The position numbers were made by a program, and so were the translations under genes. From assembly GCA_020845515.1 (NCBI GenBank), contig JADLFQ010000009.1:1-44328 (forward strand): a DNA stretch of 44,328 bases, written 5' to 3'. Every line of letters starts with the position of its first letter. Position 1 is the stretch's first letter. The DNA comes from Anaerolineaceae bacterium (lineage in GTDB: Bacteria; Chloroflexota; Anaerolineae; Anaerolineales; Anaerolineaceae). Positions 34,421 to 42,175 of this stretch are shown one piece after another. The notes under the pieces were generated by a model. That model saw only the letters and a program-made list of their open reading frames with translations, was not told the origin of the DNA and ran no database searches.

Positions 34421-34756
34421 CTGCCTTCTTTCTTGCTTTTGTGAATCTTTCACCTCCTTCAGTTTCTTGCTTCATTAATGGGATGGCGCGCCCCCAAGTA
34501 CCTGCCGAAACGTACGCGCGACCTGGTTTCCCGCACGGGAAAACCGGGGAAACAAGAGGCCTCCCGGTCGTCCTGTATCTCTTTTCTGCCCCAGTGCCAT
34601 AAACACGTTACGGAATGCTCCGTCCAGCTAAAATACACTCAGGGCTTGTTTTTGATGACACCGGGCAAGGCCGCAAATACGATATTCATAAATGTTTATA
34701 TTGGGCATGGATTTTCCTTTTTCTTGCAAAAACAATCGAAAAAATGATCATTATTC

Positions 34757-34786
34757 TAATAATAACAAATAAAAAAGTCTTGTCAA
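34757..34786 (-). promoter_or_regulatory. Promoter of the sugar-importer operon
   Basis: On the minus strand TTGACA (complement of 34781-34786) and TTATTA (complement of 34757-34762) are 18 bases apart in AT-rich DNA. The implied 5' leader is about 370 bases. A 10-base palindrome AATGATCATT lies at 34743-34752, near the predicted start point. Confidence 0.55.
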
Positions 34787-35082
34787 GCGTATAGACGACG
34801 GGGGCCGATAAGCTATGACTCAAACCCTTAAAGCCCGGATGGTTTTAATCCCCTGCATTTCCTTCAGATGCCAGAATTCTGGCTGTTCATCGCCTAAAAA
34901 GACTTATAAAAAGCATGCAGTTTGGCCGGAATTCAGGGATATGGGCTGTTCTGAGACACTTCCACCATGTTTTTGCCTCCTTGTGGCGGGTTCTGACCGA
35001 TGTTCGAAGAAATCATTCCCTGCGGAGGCTGCCGCCATTATTCGAAAACCCCTGCGGGTGGTGAAAAAGCCATCAACCGGTT

Positions 35083-35098
35083 TGGGGTAAACACCCCA
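35083..35098. promoter_or_regulatory. Inverted repeat upstream of the DeoR gene
   Basis: TGGGGT-AAAC-ACCCCA has 6-base perfect arms and lies 17 bases before the predicted -35 of the regulator gene. It may be an autoregulatory site. Confidence 0.3.
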
Positions 35099-35115
35099 TA
35101 CAAGGTTGTTGTATT

Positions 35116-35145
35116 TTGATTGGCATTATGGTATTCTTGTATTAA
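35116..35145 (+). promoter_or_regulatory. Possible promoter of the DeoR-family regulator
   Basis: TTGATT (35116-35121), 18-base spacer, TATTAA (35140-35145). The leader to the ATG at 35230 is about 80 bases. Confidence 0.45.
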
Positions 35146-35229
35146 CGTGTTTCATGTTGCAGGTATTTGTTTGTAATCCACAAAGATAGTGCATCGTTAT
35201 GTTTGTAAATCCAATTTTTTGAGAATTCT

Positions 35230-36015
35230 ATGTTGAAAACTGAACGTCAAAAGCAAATCTTGTCCAAACTTACCCCCAATGCGCCTGTGGAGGTTTCCGA
35301 GCTGAGTGAAGTCCTCAACGTCAGTGAAGCCACCATTCGCAGAGATTTGGATGAATTATCCAACAACGGCGTACTTAAGCGTATTCACGGCGGCGCGACA
35401 TTGTTGGTACCGGGCACAGTCGAGCCCCCCGTTGTTCAGCGCCAGCAGCAGCAACCTGCCGAAAAAGAGGCGATTGCCCGCTATGCCATCGCGCATATCC
35501 AGGATGGCAATACCATTGCGCTGGAAGCCGGTTCCACCACTTTGGCGCTGGCAAAGCAAATCGCTTCTTGCCCGTGGAATAACCTGAGCGTTGTCACCAA
35601 TTCAGTACCCATCTTGAACACGCTGATTCCAGTTGCCGGAGTCCACATTATGTTTGTGGGGGGGGTGATCAATTCAAATGAATTATGCAGCAATTGGAAT
35701 CCTTCCGATGACGTTTTGAATCATATTCACACAGACACATTTTTTTGCGGCTGCCGTGCTTTGCACCATGTTTTTGGGCGCTCCAATGAAATGCTGCCAG
35801 GGATTGATGAAATCAGGACCGTGCAGGCTTTTGCGGCTGCTTCTGATTCTGTTGTTGCGCTGGTGGATCATACAAAATTTAACAAGATATTCTCTTTGCA
35901 ATTATTGCAAATGACACAAATCAACTTGTTGATCACCAGCGAATTGGCTGAGAAAAGATTTATTGACCAAATGCAGCAGGTGGGTGTGATGGTTGAGATA
36001 GCCCCAATGCCATAG
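35230..36015 (+). CDS. DeoR/GlpR-family transcriptional regulator
   Basis: Repressor-type regulator (261 aa). The winged helix at the N-terminus includes VSELSEVLNVSEATIRRDLD, the family signature (recognition helix about 29-45), followed by LKRIHGGA. The C-terminal DeoRC sensor domain (about 75-235) contains the isomerase-like ligand site with GSTTLALAK and VTNSVPIL. DeoR proteins usually sense a phosphorylated sugar. Transcribed away from the sugar-importer operon, it most likely controls that operon. A weak GAG sits before the ATG. Confidence 0.92.
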   Translation: MLKTERQKQILSKLTPNAPVEVSELSEVLNVSEATIRRDLDELSNNGVLKRIHGGATLLVPGTVEPPVVQRQQQQPAEKEAIARYAIAHIQDGNTIALEAGSTTLALAKQIASCPWNNLSVVTNSVPILNTLIPVAGVHIMFVGGVINSNELCSNWNPSDDVLNHIHTDTFFCGCRALHHVFGRSNEMLPGIDEIRTVQAFAAASDSVVALVDHTKFNKIFSLQLLQMTQINLLITSELAEKRFIDQMQQVGVMVEIAPMP

Positions 36016-36256
36016 CATCAACACAAAGATCGCGCGAAATTTCCCCGTCTAAAACCGAATAACATACTTTCAATAATGGTCATGGCAGACCCTCAAGCGC
36101 GGGGTTGTTTCCTCGGCTCAAGGCTTGATACAACCGCACCTTCTTCCGGTGATTGCTCATACGCAGTTCCTCAATTCTGTTTTTTTCTCGGCTTATTTTT
36201 TATAATAAAATGGGGTGGCTATGATATGATATTGTTAATAAAAGAGGAATGACCTT

Positions 36257-37093
36257 ATGGCAAATATGCGAGAGAAAACGGAAAGCAACCGCCGGATCGC
36301 CATGTTGATTGACGGCGACAACGCACAACCTTCATTAATAGAAAAAATGCTGGCAGAAACCAGCAAATACGGTATGACAACGATCCGGCGCATTTACGGC
36401 GACTGGACTGCCTCGAACATGGGGGGATGGAAGGACAAGCTGCTAACCAATGCCATCCAGCCTATCCAACAGTTCCGGTACACGATCGGGAAGAATGCCA
36501 CCGACAGCGCCATGATTATTGACGCCATGGATATCTTGTATGGCAGCAGTGTGGATGGGTTCTGTTTGGTTTCCAGCGACAGCGATTATACCCGCCTGGC
36601 AACGCGCATTCGGGAGAAGGGCTTTTTTGTGATGGGCATTGGCAAGAAATCCACGCCACGCGCCTTCGTGAACGCCTGCGATATCTTTGTTTACACTCAG
36701 AACCTTGTGCCGCAGGAGGAGCAACAAGCGGCCAGGAGAACGCAGAAACACAGCAGCAGCAAGAACTCGGTGATACAGCCTGCTGCGCCCGAACCCGCAC
36801 CGGAGCCGGAGGCCACGCCTGAGGTGGAGTCCGTACCGGAGACAGGCCCCACCCTGGATCCCGTTCCGCTGCTCAAATCGGCTTTTGAAATTGCGTCCGA
36901 CGAGGATGGCTGGGCTTTTTTGGGCACGCTGGGCCATCACTTGCGCCAGCTTGACCCGGGTTTCGACGCCCGCACCTATGGCTTCAAACAGCTTTCTCTG
37001 CTGATCGCCGCCTACCCGAAGGTATTTGAAGTTAAAGACGCGAAGAGTTCGGACGGCACTTCGGTGATCTACGTCCGGCTGAAGGAAGGGTAA
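36257..37093 (+). CDS. NYN (LabA/DUF88) nuclease-like protein with C-terminal OST-HTH/LOTUS domain
   Basis: Two-domain RNA-associated protein (278 aa). The NYN domain (about 10-150) is a PIN-like fold with acidic residues in the expected places: Asp19 and Asp21 in LIDGDN, Asp83 in ATDSAM, and Asp108/Asp110 in SSDSDYTRL. These would bind metal for RNA cleavage. A Pro/Glu-rich linker (about 155-202) leads to an OST-HTH domain (about 203-276), a fold thought to bind RNA. The role in bacteria is poorly known, and regulation or RNA turnover is inferred. GAGGAATG precedes the ATG. TATAAT occurs at 36201-36206 but no good -35 was found. Confidence 0.87.
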   Translation: MANMREKTESNRRIAMLIDGDNAQPSLIEKMLAETSKYGMTTIRRIYGDWTASNMGGWKDKLLTNAIQPIQQFRYTIGKNATDSAMIIDAMDILYGSSVDGFCLVSSDSDYTRLATRIREKGFFVMGIGKKSTPRAFVNACDIFVYTQNLVPQEEQQAARRTQKHSSSKNSVIQPAAPEPAPEPEATPEVESVPETGPTLDPVPLLKSAFEIASDEDGWAFLGTLGHHLRQLDPGFDARTYGFKQLSLLIAAYPKVFEVKDAKSSDGTSVIYVRLKEG

Positions 37094-37252
37094 CAGACTC
37101 ATACACCAGTTCCAAACCATTCCACTGCCTGCTTGTTTTATAACCAGCTCACTAAAATCTTTTGCCAAAAACATACTGAAAAGATGGATGATTTTCCCAC
37201 AGTAAAACATCCCTGTGAAAAAGCACCCGGCAAATGAGCGTAAGGAGGAAAA

Positions 37253-37849
37253 ATGGCTCTCTATGATGCTGAAACGGAGCAAAAAATGCGCCAGACTTTG
37301 AAACAAGTTAACCGCGGCATGGTGCTGATGTGGCGGCTTGGGCTGGGTGGTTGGCTGAATCTGGCTCCCAGGGTGGGCGGGCGCATTATGGTCATCGTGC
37401 ACACGGGCCGCAAGAGTCACAAGCGCCATTACAACAACGTTAACTATGCGATTGTCAATGGCGAAATCTTTTGTACGGCTGGTTTTGGCCCCGTCACCGA
37501 TTGGTACCGCAATATCCTCAACAACCCGAACGTGGAGGTATGGATGCCGGATGGCTGGTGGAACGGCATTGCCGAAGACGCATCCTACATCGGGAACCGG
37601 CTGGATATATTGCGTCAGATCTTGATCAATTCCGGGGTTGCGGCAAACATGGTGGGGATTGATCCGAAGAACCTGTCGGACGAATATTTGGCAGAGATCA
37701 CCCGCGATTACCGCCTGCTGCGCATCCGGCAGACGGCTGCACGCACGGGTCCCGGCGGCCCAGGGAACCTGGCCTGGGTGTGGCCGCTTTTCACACTCTT
37801 CCTGCTGGGACGGATGCTCTTCAGTCCGCGGCACAGCAAACGCAAATAG
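37253..37849 (+). CDS. Deazaflavin (F420)-dependent nitroreductase-family oxidoreductase
   Basis: Protein of 198 aa with the split beta-barrel of Ddn/FDOR-like enzymes. Recognisable are IVHTGRKSHKRHYNNVNYA (cofactor-phosphate loop) and DWYRNILNNPNVEVW. Family members use F420 with reduction of quinones or other electron acceptors. Use of F420 here is inferred from family only. Residues 173-190 (LAWVWPLFTLFLLGRMLF) form a probable membrane segment, which is unusual and may tether the enzyme. AAGGAGG five bases upstream supports the start. It is followed 18 bases later by a zinc-ribbon gene. Confidence 0.82.
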   Translation: MALYDAETEQKMRQTLKQVNRGMVLMWRLGLGGWLNLAPRVGGRIMVIVHTGRKSHKRHYNNVNYAIVNGEIFCTAGFGPVTDWYRNILNNPNVEVWMPDGWWNGIAEDASYIGNRLDILRQILINSGVAANMVGIDPKNLSDEYLAEITRDYRLLRIRQTAARTGPGGPGNLAWVWPLFTLFLLGRMLFSPRHSKRK

Positions 37850-37867
37850 ATAAAAGGAGAATGAAAG

Positions 37868-38512
37868 ATGGAAGAGGGTTTTGAGTTTGTAAAAAATTAT
37901 AGCGACCTGTCTACAGAACAAGGCTTTCAGTACGAATTTTATTGTGATCGCTGCGGGAATGGTTTTCGCACCGGTTTTAAACCTTCTGCCAGCGGGACGA
38001 TTTCGGGCGCGCTGAACGCGGCTGGCAGCCTGTTCGGCGGGGTGTTCAGCAGCGCCGCCGACCTGGGGGGGCGGGTGCATTCGGCTGCCTGGGAGCGTGC
38101 TCACGATGCCGCCTTCAAAGAAGCCGTAACCAATATCAAGAAGGATTTCGTGCAGTGCCCGCGCTGTTCAAGCTGGGTGTGCCGCAAATCGTGCTGGAAT
38201 AACAAACGCGGCTTGTGCAAGGAGTGCGCCCCCGATATGGGCGTGGAAATGTCCGCAGCGCAAGCCAGCCGCTCGGTGGAAGAGGTATGGGCGCACGCCA
38301 AAATGGCTGAAGAGGATAAACACCTGACCGAATCGGACTGGCGCGAGACGATCACGGCAAGCTGCCCGCACTGCGGGCATCCGCTGGAAACCAACGCGAA
38401 ATTCTGCCCGGAATGCGGTAAAGCCCTGCAGCCCAAGGCGTTTTGCAAGGAGTGCGGCGCCAAGCTGCAACCGGACGCCAAGTTCTGCCCGGAGTGCGGC
38501 ACGAAGGCGTGA
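37868..38512 (+). CDS. Zinc-ribbon protein with multiple CxxC motifs
   Basis: Cytoplasmic protein (214 aa) with at least four zinc-binding knuckle groups. CDRCG lies near residue 29. CPRCSSW, CRKSC and CKECAPDMG lie in the middle. CPHCG, CPECG, CKECG and CPECG form two double-zinc-ribbon units at the C-terminus. Between the first knuckle and the centre there is a Gly/Ala/Ser-rich hydrophobic stretch. Such proteins often serve as nucleic acid or protein adaptors, but no function can be assigned. AAGGAGA precedes the ATG. The next gene starts two bases after its stop, indicating one operon. Confidence 0.82.
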   Translation: MEEGFEFVKNYSDLSTEQGFQYEFYCDRCGNGFRTGFKPSASGTISGALNAAGSLFGGVFSSAADLGGRVHSAAWERAHDAAFKEAVTNIKKDFVQCPRCSSWVCRKSCWNNKRGLCKECAPDMGVEMSAAQASRSVEEVWAHAKMAEEDKHLTESDWRETITASCPHCGHPLETNAKFCPECGKALQPKAFCKECGAKLQPDAKFCPECGTKA

Positions 38513-38514
38513 GG

Positions 38515-39033
38515 ATGGAAAACGTACCGGTTGGCTTTGCTCTTCTTTGCGGTGGATTCTTTTTTTTGATCATTCTGGCCGCCGGAGGCGGGTTGGTATT
38601 TTTCAACCTTCGAAGCCACAGGAAGGCGGAACTCAGTCGGGACTGGCCAGGAGTGCAGGGAAAAGTTACGGTTTCGACCGTACGCGAGACCTCCAGTACG
38701 GATGATGATGGCTATGCCAGTACATACTATCACCCAAAGGTTGAGTTTGAGTACGAAGTGGGGGGGCAGACTCATACCGGGAAGCATGTATCCTTTGGCG
38801 GTTCTACAGGCTATGGGCATCCCGCTCAAGCCAAGGCAAAGTTAGAACATTACCCGGTTGGCGCCCTGGTTCAAGTTTATTACAACCCGGAGAGACCTTC
38901 AGAAGCGGTGCTTGAACGTCAGGCCGGCGGCTTTAAATTGGGGATGGCCATTGGCATTGTACTCTTGGCGATCAGCGCCTGTATTGGCTGCATGATGACG
39001 GCTGCCGTGATCCGCAACTTTATGGGGGGCTGA
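38515..39033 (+). CDS. DUF3592 membrane protein
   Basis: Small membrane protein (172 aa) with a hydrophobic segment near residues 7-30 and another near 145-165. Between them is a soluble domain with WPGVQGKV, a Tyr-rich YHPKVEFEYEVGGQTHTG strand and VYYNPERPSEAVLE, the signature of the DUF3592 family. Function is unknown. The ATG lies two bases after the zinc-ribbon stop with only a weak GTGAGG upstream, so translation probably depends on coupling. A longer frame into the zinc-ribbon gene gives an Arg/Gly/Val-rich start that is not credible. Confidence 0.8.
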   Translation: MENVPVGFALLCGGFFFLIILAAGGGLVFFNLRSHRKAELSRDWPGVQGKVTVSTVRETSSTDDDGYASTYYHPKVEFEYEVGGQTHTGKHVSFGGSTGYGHPAQAKAKLEHYPVGALVQVYYNPERPSEAVLERQAGGFKLGMAIGIVLLAISACIGCMMTAAVIRNFMGG

Positions 39034-39251
39034 TGAATGTGGGCAAGCGGGATTGGATATAGGGAAGGCCATCCCTTCGAGTTACGCGCAAGCTCGGCCG
39101 GACGCCCGTTATCCACAACGCGGAATTCTGTGCTGCCTGCCCCGCAGCCTAAGCCTGGCAGGCCTGATGGTTTAGCTGTCAAGGCGACAATTGGCTGATA
39201 CCCATCCAGCTTGCCGGTTATACCTGACCAATTCTGGAATAGTCACCAACT

Positions 39252-40025
39252 TTAATGCAGCGTCATTGAAACACAGGCCTCCACTGCCACCCAGAACAAT
39301 AGCTCGCGTGTCCCATGTTGCTGTACCCAGTCGCGTTTATCCCACGCGTTTGGAACCACCAGATCGCCGCCATATACTACCTGTCCAAGCAATACGCCCC
39401 GGTACTCCGCCACTGCAAAGAAAGCAGCTGCCTCCATTTCAACCACAATGCAGCCCTCTGCCACCCGCCGCGCCCGCTTGCCGGGTGTTTCACGGTACAG
39501 ACCATCGGTTGTCCAGCTTTTCCCAACCAGATAATTCAGCTCGCTGCGCTGCAAAGCTCTTTCCAGCGCCGCAACCGCCTGCGGCGAGGCTGTAACTTCC
39601 CGCCCAGGCGGCAGATAATGGTAGGATGTACCTTCATCGCGCACTGCCCCGGTCAACACCACCGGGTGACCTACGGCGATCTCTTCGTCCAGCACGCCGC
39701 ACCCCCCGCACGCGATCAACCCCCTGGCACCTAATGCGATGATCTCTTCCAGAAAACCGGCTGCCAGCGGAGCACCCACACCAGGGTGGATCACCGTTAG
39801 CAGTTCGCCTTGCCTTTCCAGCCGATAAATTGGGTTGCTTCCCATCTCCGATCTGAGTTCCCCAATGATTTCCAGTTTACCATCCCCGGCCAATCGTTCC
39901 AAAACATCTTGAAAGAAACACAGCACCGCCTTCGGTGGCAGGCGTAATCCAGAGCGGGATGCCTCCGGGTTGATAATAGCAACCCGATCAGGATCGAACT
40001 CAAGTATGGGAGCAATGGAATTCAA
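39252..40025 (-). CDS. Nucleoside phosphorylase (uridine phosphorylase-like), TTG start
   Basis: Enzyme of 257 aa of the PNP/UDP phosphorylase family, which cleaves nucleosides with phosphate to base and ribose-1-phosphate. Motifs seen are IHPGVGAP (phosphate site region), GGCGVL, SWTTDGLYRET (close to the uridine phosphorylase signature) and VVEMEAAA, whose Met-Glu pair holds the ribose. No ATG fits; the start is TTG at 40025 with GGAGG and five bases spacing. The pair SWTTDGLYRET/VEMEAAA suggests uridine or a broad nucleoside substrate, although purine substrates cannot be excluded. It stands alone and is divergent from the MarR operon. It is functionally in line with the nucleoside importers in the window. 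Confidence 0.88.
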   Translation of the reverse strand: MNSIAPILEFDPDRVAIINPEASRSGLRLPPKAVLCFFQDVLERLAGDGKLEIIGELRSEMGSNPIYRLERQGELLTVIHPGVGAPLAAGFLEEIIALGARGLIACGGCGVLDEEIAVGHPVVLTGAVRDEGTSYHYLPPGREVTASPQAVAALERALQRSELNYLVGKSWTTDGLYRETPGKRARRVAEGCIVVEMEAAAFFAVAEYRGVLLGQVVYGGDLVVPNAWDKRDWVQQHGTRELLFWVAVEACVSMTLH

Positions 40026-40178
40026 GGCTGCCTCCTCAATTGTGGATGTGCTATTCTAATCCAATTGGCATTGAACGGAAATATCTCGTTTCTGAAGTTC
40101 AGACAAAAGATCGGACATTTTAACTCTGCCAAAAGGGGACTCTGCTACTTTGGGCTGACAAACCCCGGATTTTCCCCC

Positions 40179-40207
40179 TTTACAACCCAGGTTTCCCGCC
40201 ATATAAT
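40179..40207 (+). promoter_or_regulatory. Promoter of the marR-MFS operon
   Basis: TTTACA (40179-40184), 17-base spacer, TATAAT (40202-40207). The -10 box lies at the left edge of the large palindrome at 40203-40239, so a bound repressor would block RNA polymerase. Confidence 0.8.
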
Positions 40208-40239
40208 TAGCATCGCTAAATTTTAGCGATGCTAATTAT
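40203..40239. promoter_or_regulatory. 37-bp palindromic MarR operator
   Basis: Arms of 18 bases (40203-40220 and 40222-40239) pair perfectly around one central T. Each half contains an imperfect palindrome: TTAGCATCGCTAA on the left and TTAGCGATGCTAA on the right. The site covers the -10 and transcription start of the marR gene and is a strong candidate for autoregulation. Confidence 0.85.
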
Positions 40240-40255
40240 TATTTAAGGGATTTTC

Positions 40256-40726
40256 ATGCTAAAAGAATCCATCTTCCCGCCCCTGGCGGCAGCACAACCC
40301 GAGGCTGCCGAGTTGAGTGAGCTTATTCTGGAGATCGGCGCAGCCACGCGGCGCAGCCTGCGGGCAGACCTGGTGCAGTACAACCTGACGCCGCCGCAGT
40401 TCGCCGCGATGCATTGCATTTGGAAAAGCAGCAACGCGATGAAAATCTCCGATTTGGCGGAGGCGGCCGGGCAGGTTCACCCCACGATGACGGGCATTGT
40501 CAACCGGCTGGAAGAGCGCGGCCTGCTTGCCAGGCGGCAGAACCCAGATGACCGGCGCAACCAGCTTGTTTCGATGACGCCCGAAGGGGAGAAAGTTGTG
40601 CTTGCGCTGTGCGAACGGCGGCGCAAACGAATCCAAAGCTTTCTCGCGCCGCTGCAACCCGCAGAGCGCAGCGAGCTCTTCCGCCTGCTCCAACAGTTTT
40701 TATCGGTCATCACCCATTCGCTTTAA
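40256..40726 (+). CDS. MarR-family transcriptional regulator
   Basis: Winged-helix repressor (156 aa) of the MarR family. The DNA-binding part contains MKISDLAEAAGQVHPTMTGI followed by VNRLEERGLLARRQNPDDRR, the family wing with DDRR signature. Flanking helices form the dimer interface. It starts from ATG 40256 with AAGGGA upstream. It precedes an MFS exporter gene by 19 bases and lies just downstream of a large palindrome, so it most likely represses its own operon and is released by the exported compound. Confidence 0.93.
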   Translation: MLKESIFPPLAAAQPEAAELSELILEIGAATRRSLRADLVQYNLTPPQFAAMHCIWKSSNAMKISDLAEAAGQVHPTMTGIVNRLEERGLLARRQNPDDRRNQLVSMTPEGEKVVLALCERRRKRIQSFLAPLQPAERSELFRLLQQFLSVITHSL

Positions 40727-40745
40727 TAGAGGTGGAACTAAGGTA

Positions 40746-41960
40746 ATGAATAACAGACGTAACCTTGTCATTTTATTTTTTACGCTCGTCGTCGTTATGA
40801 TGGGCTTTGGCCTGATCATCCCGATTATGCCGTTTTATATCGAAAGCTTTGGCGCAAGCGGCGTCGCACTGGGTGCGATGATGTCAATTTTCAGCGTCGC
40901 ACAATTTATTTTGTCCCCGTTGTGGGGCAGTCTTTCCGACCGTTACGGGCGCAAGTCTATCCTGCTGGTGGGCGCGGTGGGCAATGCGCTCTTCCTGATA
41001 CTTTTTGGGCTGGCAACCCAACTGTGGATGTTGTTCGCCTTCCGTGCCCTGGCTGGCATTCTCTCGGCGGCTACCCTGCCAACTGCCATGGCTTACATTT
41101 CCGACAGCACTGATGAGCGCAGCCGCGGCGGCGGTATGGGGATTTTTGGTGCTGCCATGGGCACCGGCATGGTGTTGGGTCCCGCCCTGGGCGGCTGGCT
41201 GGCTTCGGACAGCCTCTCGCTGCCCTTTTTTGTGGGTGCAGGCCTTTCAATTCTCGCTGTGCTTGCGATTGTGGCGTTCCTGCCGGAATCGCTCCCCGTG
41301 GCAAACCGCGAAGTTGGCGGGCGCGTGTCAGGGGTCAGCTTGAGCGGGTTGAGGGAATCGCTCAGCGGGCCCATTGGCTACCTCAACGGGCTGGCTTTCC
41401 TGGTCTTTTTTGCACTGACAAACTTTGAGGCGATTTTTGGCCTGTATGCCCAATATCGCTATGCCTACGGACCGGCGCAGGTCGGGCTGATCTTGACCGT
41501 GATTGGGCTGGTGTCGGCGTTGGTGCAGGGTGCGATAACCGGGCCGGTGACACGGCGCTTTGGCGAAGAGGTGGTTATCCGCGCTTCGCTGGCGGCCAGT
41601 GCGGTGGGCTTTATTGTCATGTTGTTCGCGTGGGACTTTAGCAGTGTGCTGGTTACAGTCGGGTTGTTCGTCTTCGCGAATGCCATGCTGCGCCCGGCCA
41701 TTTCCTCGCTTGTCTCGCGCAGCGCAGGCAGCCAACAAGGCGCTGTGCTGGGCATCAACAATTCTTTTGGGAGCTTGGGGCGCATTGTAGGCCCGCTATG
41801 GGCTGGTTGGATGATTGATGTCAACCTCTCGTTTCCATACATCACCGGCGCACTGATCATGGCGGCAGTCTTTATCTTCGGCCAGACCCGGCTGCGCCGC
41901 GAACACAACGCGGATAAAGCACCGGCCAGTTTTCATCTGGCTCGTCCCGGCCGCGATTAA
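40746..41960 (+). CDS. MFS multidrug/tetracycline-type efflux transporter
   Basis: Inner-membrane proton-driven exporter (404 aa) with twelve predicted helices. Motif A appears as GSLSDRYGRKSILL after helix 2, and a drug-proton antiporter motif C as GMVLGPALGGWLA in helix 5. RIVGPLWAGWMID is the related element in the second half. It resembles TetA/MdtG-like members of the DHA1 group. A frame that starts inside the marR gene at 40596 is rejected, because ATG 40746 opens directly on helix 1 and has GAGGTGG upstream. It shares the marR promoter. The substrate is unknown. Confidence 0.91.
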   Translation: MNNRRNLVILFFTLVVVMMGFGLIIPIMPFYIESFGASGVALGAMMSIFSVAQFILSPLWGSLSDRYGRKSILLVGAVGNALFLILFGLATQLWMLFAFRALAGILSAATLPTAMAYISDSTDERSRGGGMGIFGAAMGTGMVLGPALGGWLASDSLSLPFFVGAGLSILAVLAIVAFLPESLPVANREVGGRVSGVSLSGLRESLSGPIGYLNGLAFLVFFALTNFEAIFGLYAQYRYAYGPAQVGLILTVIGLVSALVQGAITGPVTRRFGEEVVIRASLAASAVGFIVMLFAWDFSSVLVTVGLFVFANAMLRPAISSLVSRSAGSQQGAVLGINNSFGSLGRIVGPLWAGWMIDVNLSFPYITGALIMAAVFIFGQTRLRREHNADKAPASFHLARPGRD

Positions 41961-41978
41961 ACGCCGGACTGAAGGAAG

Positions 41979-42011
41979 AAAAAAGGGGCTGTCCTTTGCG
42001 GGCAGCCCCTT
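41979..42011 (-). terminator. Terminator between the MFS gene and the beta-helix gene
   Basis: AAGGGGCTG (41983-41991) pairs with CAGCCCCTT (42003-42011). On the minus strand the stem is followed by TTTTTTCTTCC, a good intrinsic terminator. On the + strand it lies 22 bases after the MFS stop but lacks a U-run, so it acts mainly on the leftward transcript. Confidence 0.75.
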
Positions 42012-42100
42012 GCACCACCCAGAGATCAAAGAGCAACAGTAATAGGGCGCCATATATTACGGGGGTATCTTTTGGGGCCGGTCTCAAGCCGGGCCATTAT

Positions 42101-42153
42101 AAAACTTCCTGACCGGTTTCTCTGCGCGGGATGGCAGGAAACCGGCCAGGAAG
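42101..42153 (-). terminator. Terminator just after the beta-helix gene
   Basis: Arms 42105-42120 and 42138-42153 (CTTCCTGACCGGTTTC and partner) pair with one mismatch over 16 bases around a 17-base loop. On the minus strand it is followed by TTTTATAAT. It starts 23 bases past the stop of the leftward gene. Confidence 0.75.
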
Positions 42154-42175
42154 GTAGTCTTAAAACCCCGTCCGG

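Larger units (their letters stand above)
34378..35229. other. Long divergent intergenic region with regulatory signals, no credible gene
   Basis: This 852-base stretch separates the sugar-importer operon from the DeoR regulator gene. It holds a promoter on each strand, a leader of roughly 370 bases for the importer, a stable hairpin at 34525-34545 (GGTTTCCCG / CGGGAAAACC) and three short palindromes. A 91-codon open frame at 34815-35090 lacks a ribosome site and protein-like composition, so it is not counted as a gene. Confidence 0.7.

Noticed and set aside
34815-35090. 91-codon open frame in the divergent intergenic region
   Set aside because: No ribosome-binding site, mixed composition and no recognisable domain. 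The region fits regulatory DNA better.
36443-38104. 553-codon open frame on the minus strand
   Set aside because: It lies antisense to the NYN and deazaflavin-type genes, both with clear domains and ribosome sites. Its sequence is rich in His, Arg, Gln and Pro with no recognisable fold.
39135-39163. Hairpin GCCTGCC/GGCAGGC between convergent genes
   Set aside because: Only seven pairs around a 15-base loop and no U-run on either strand.
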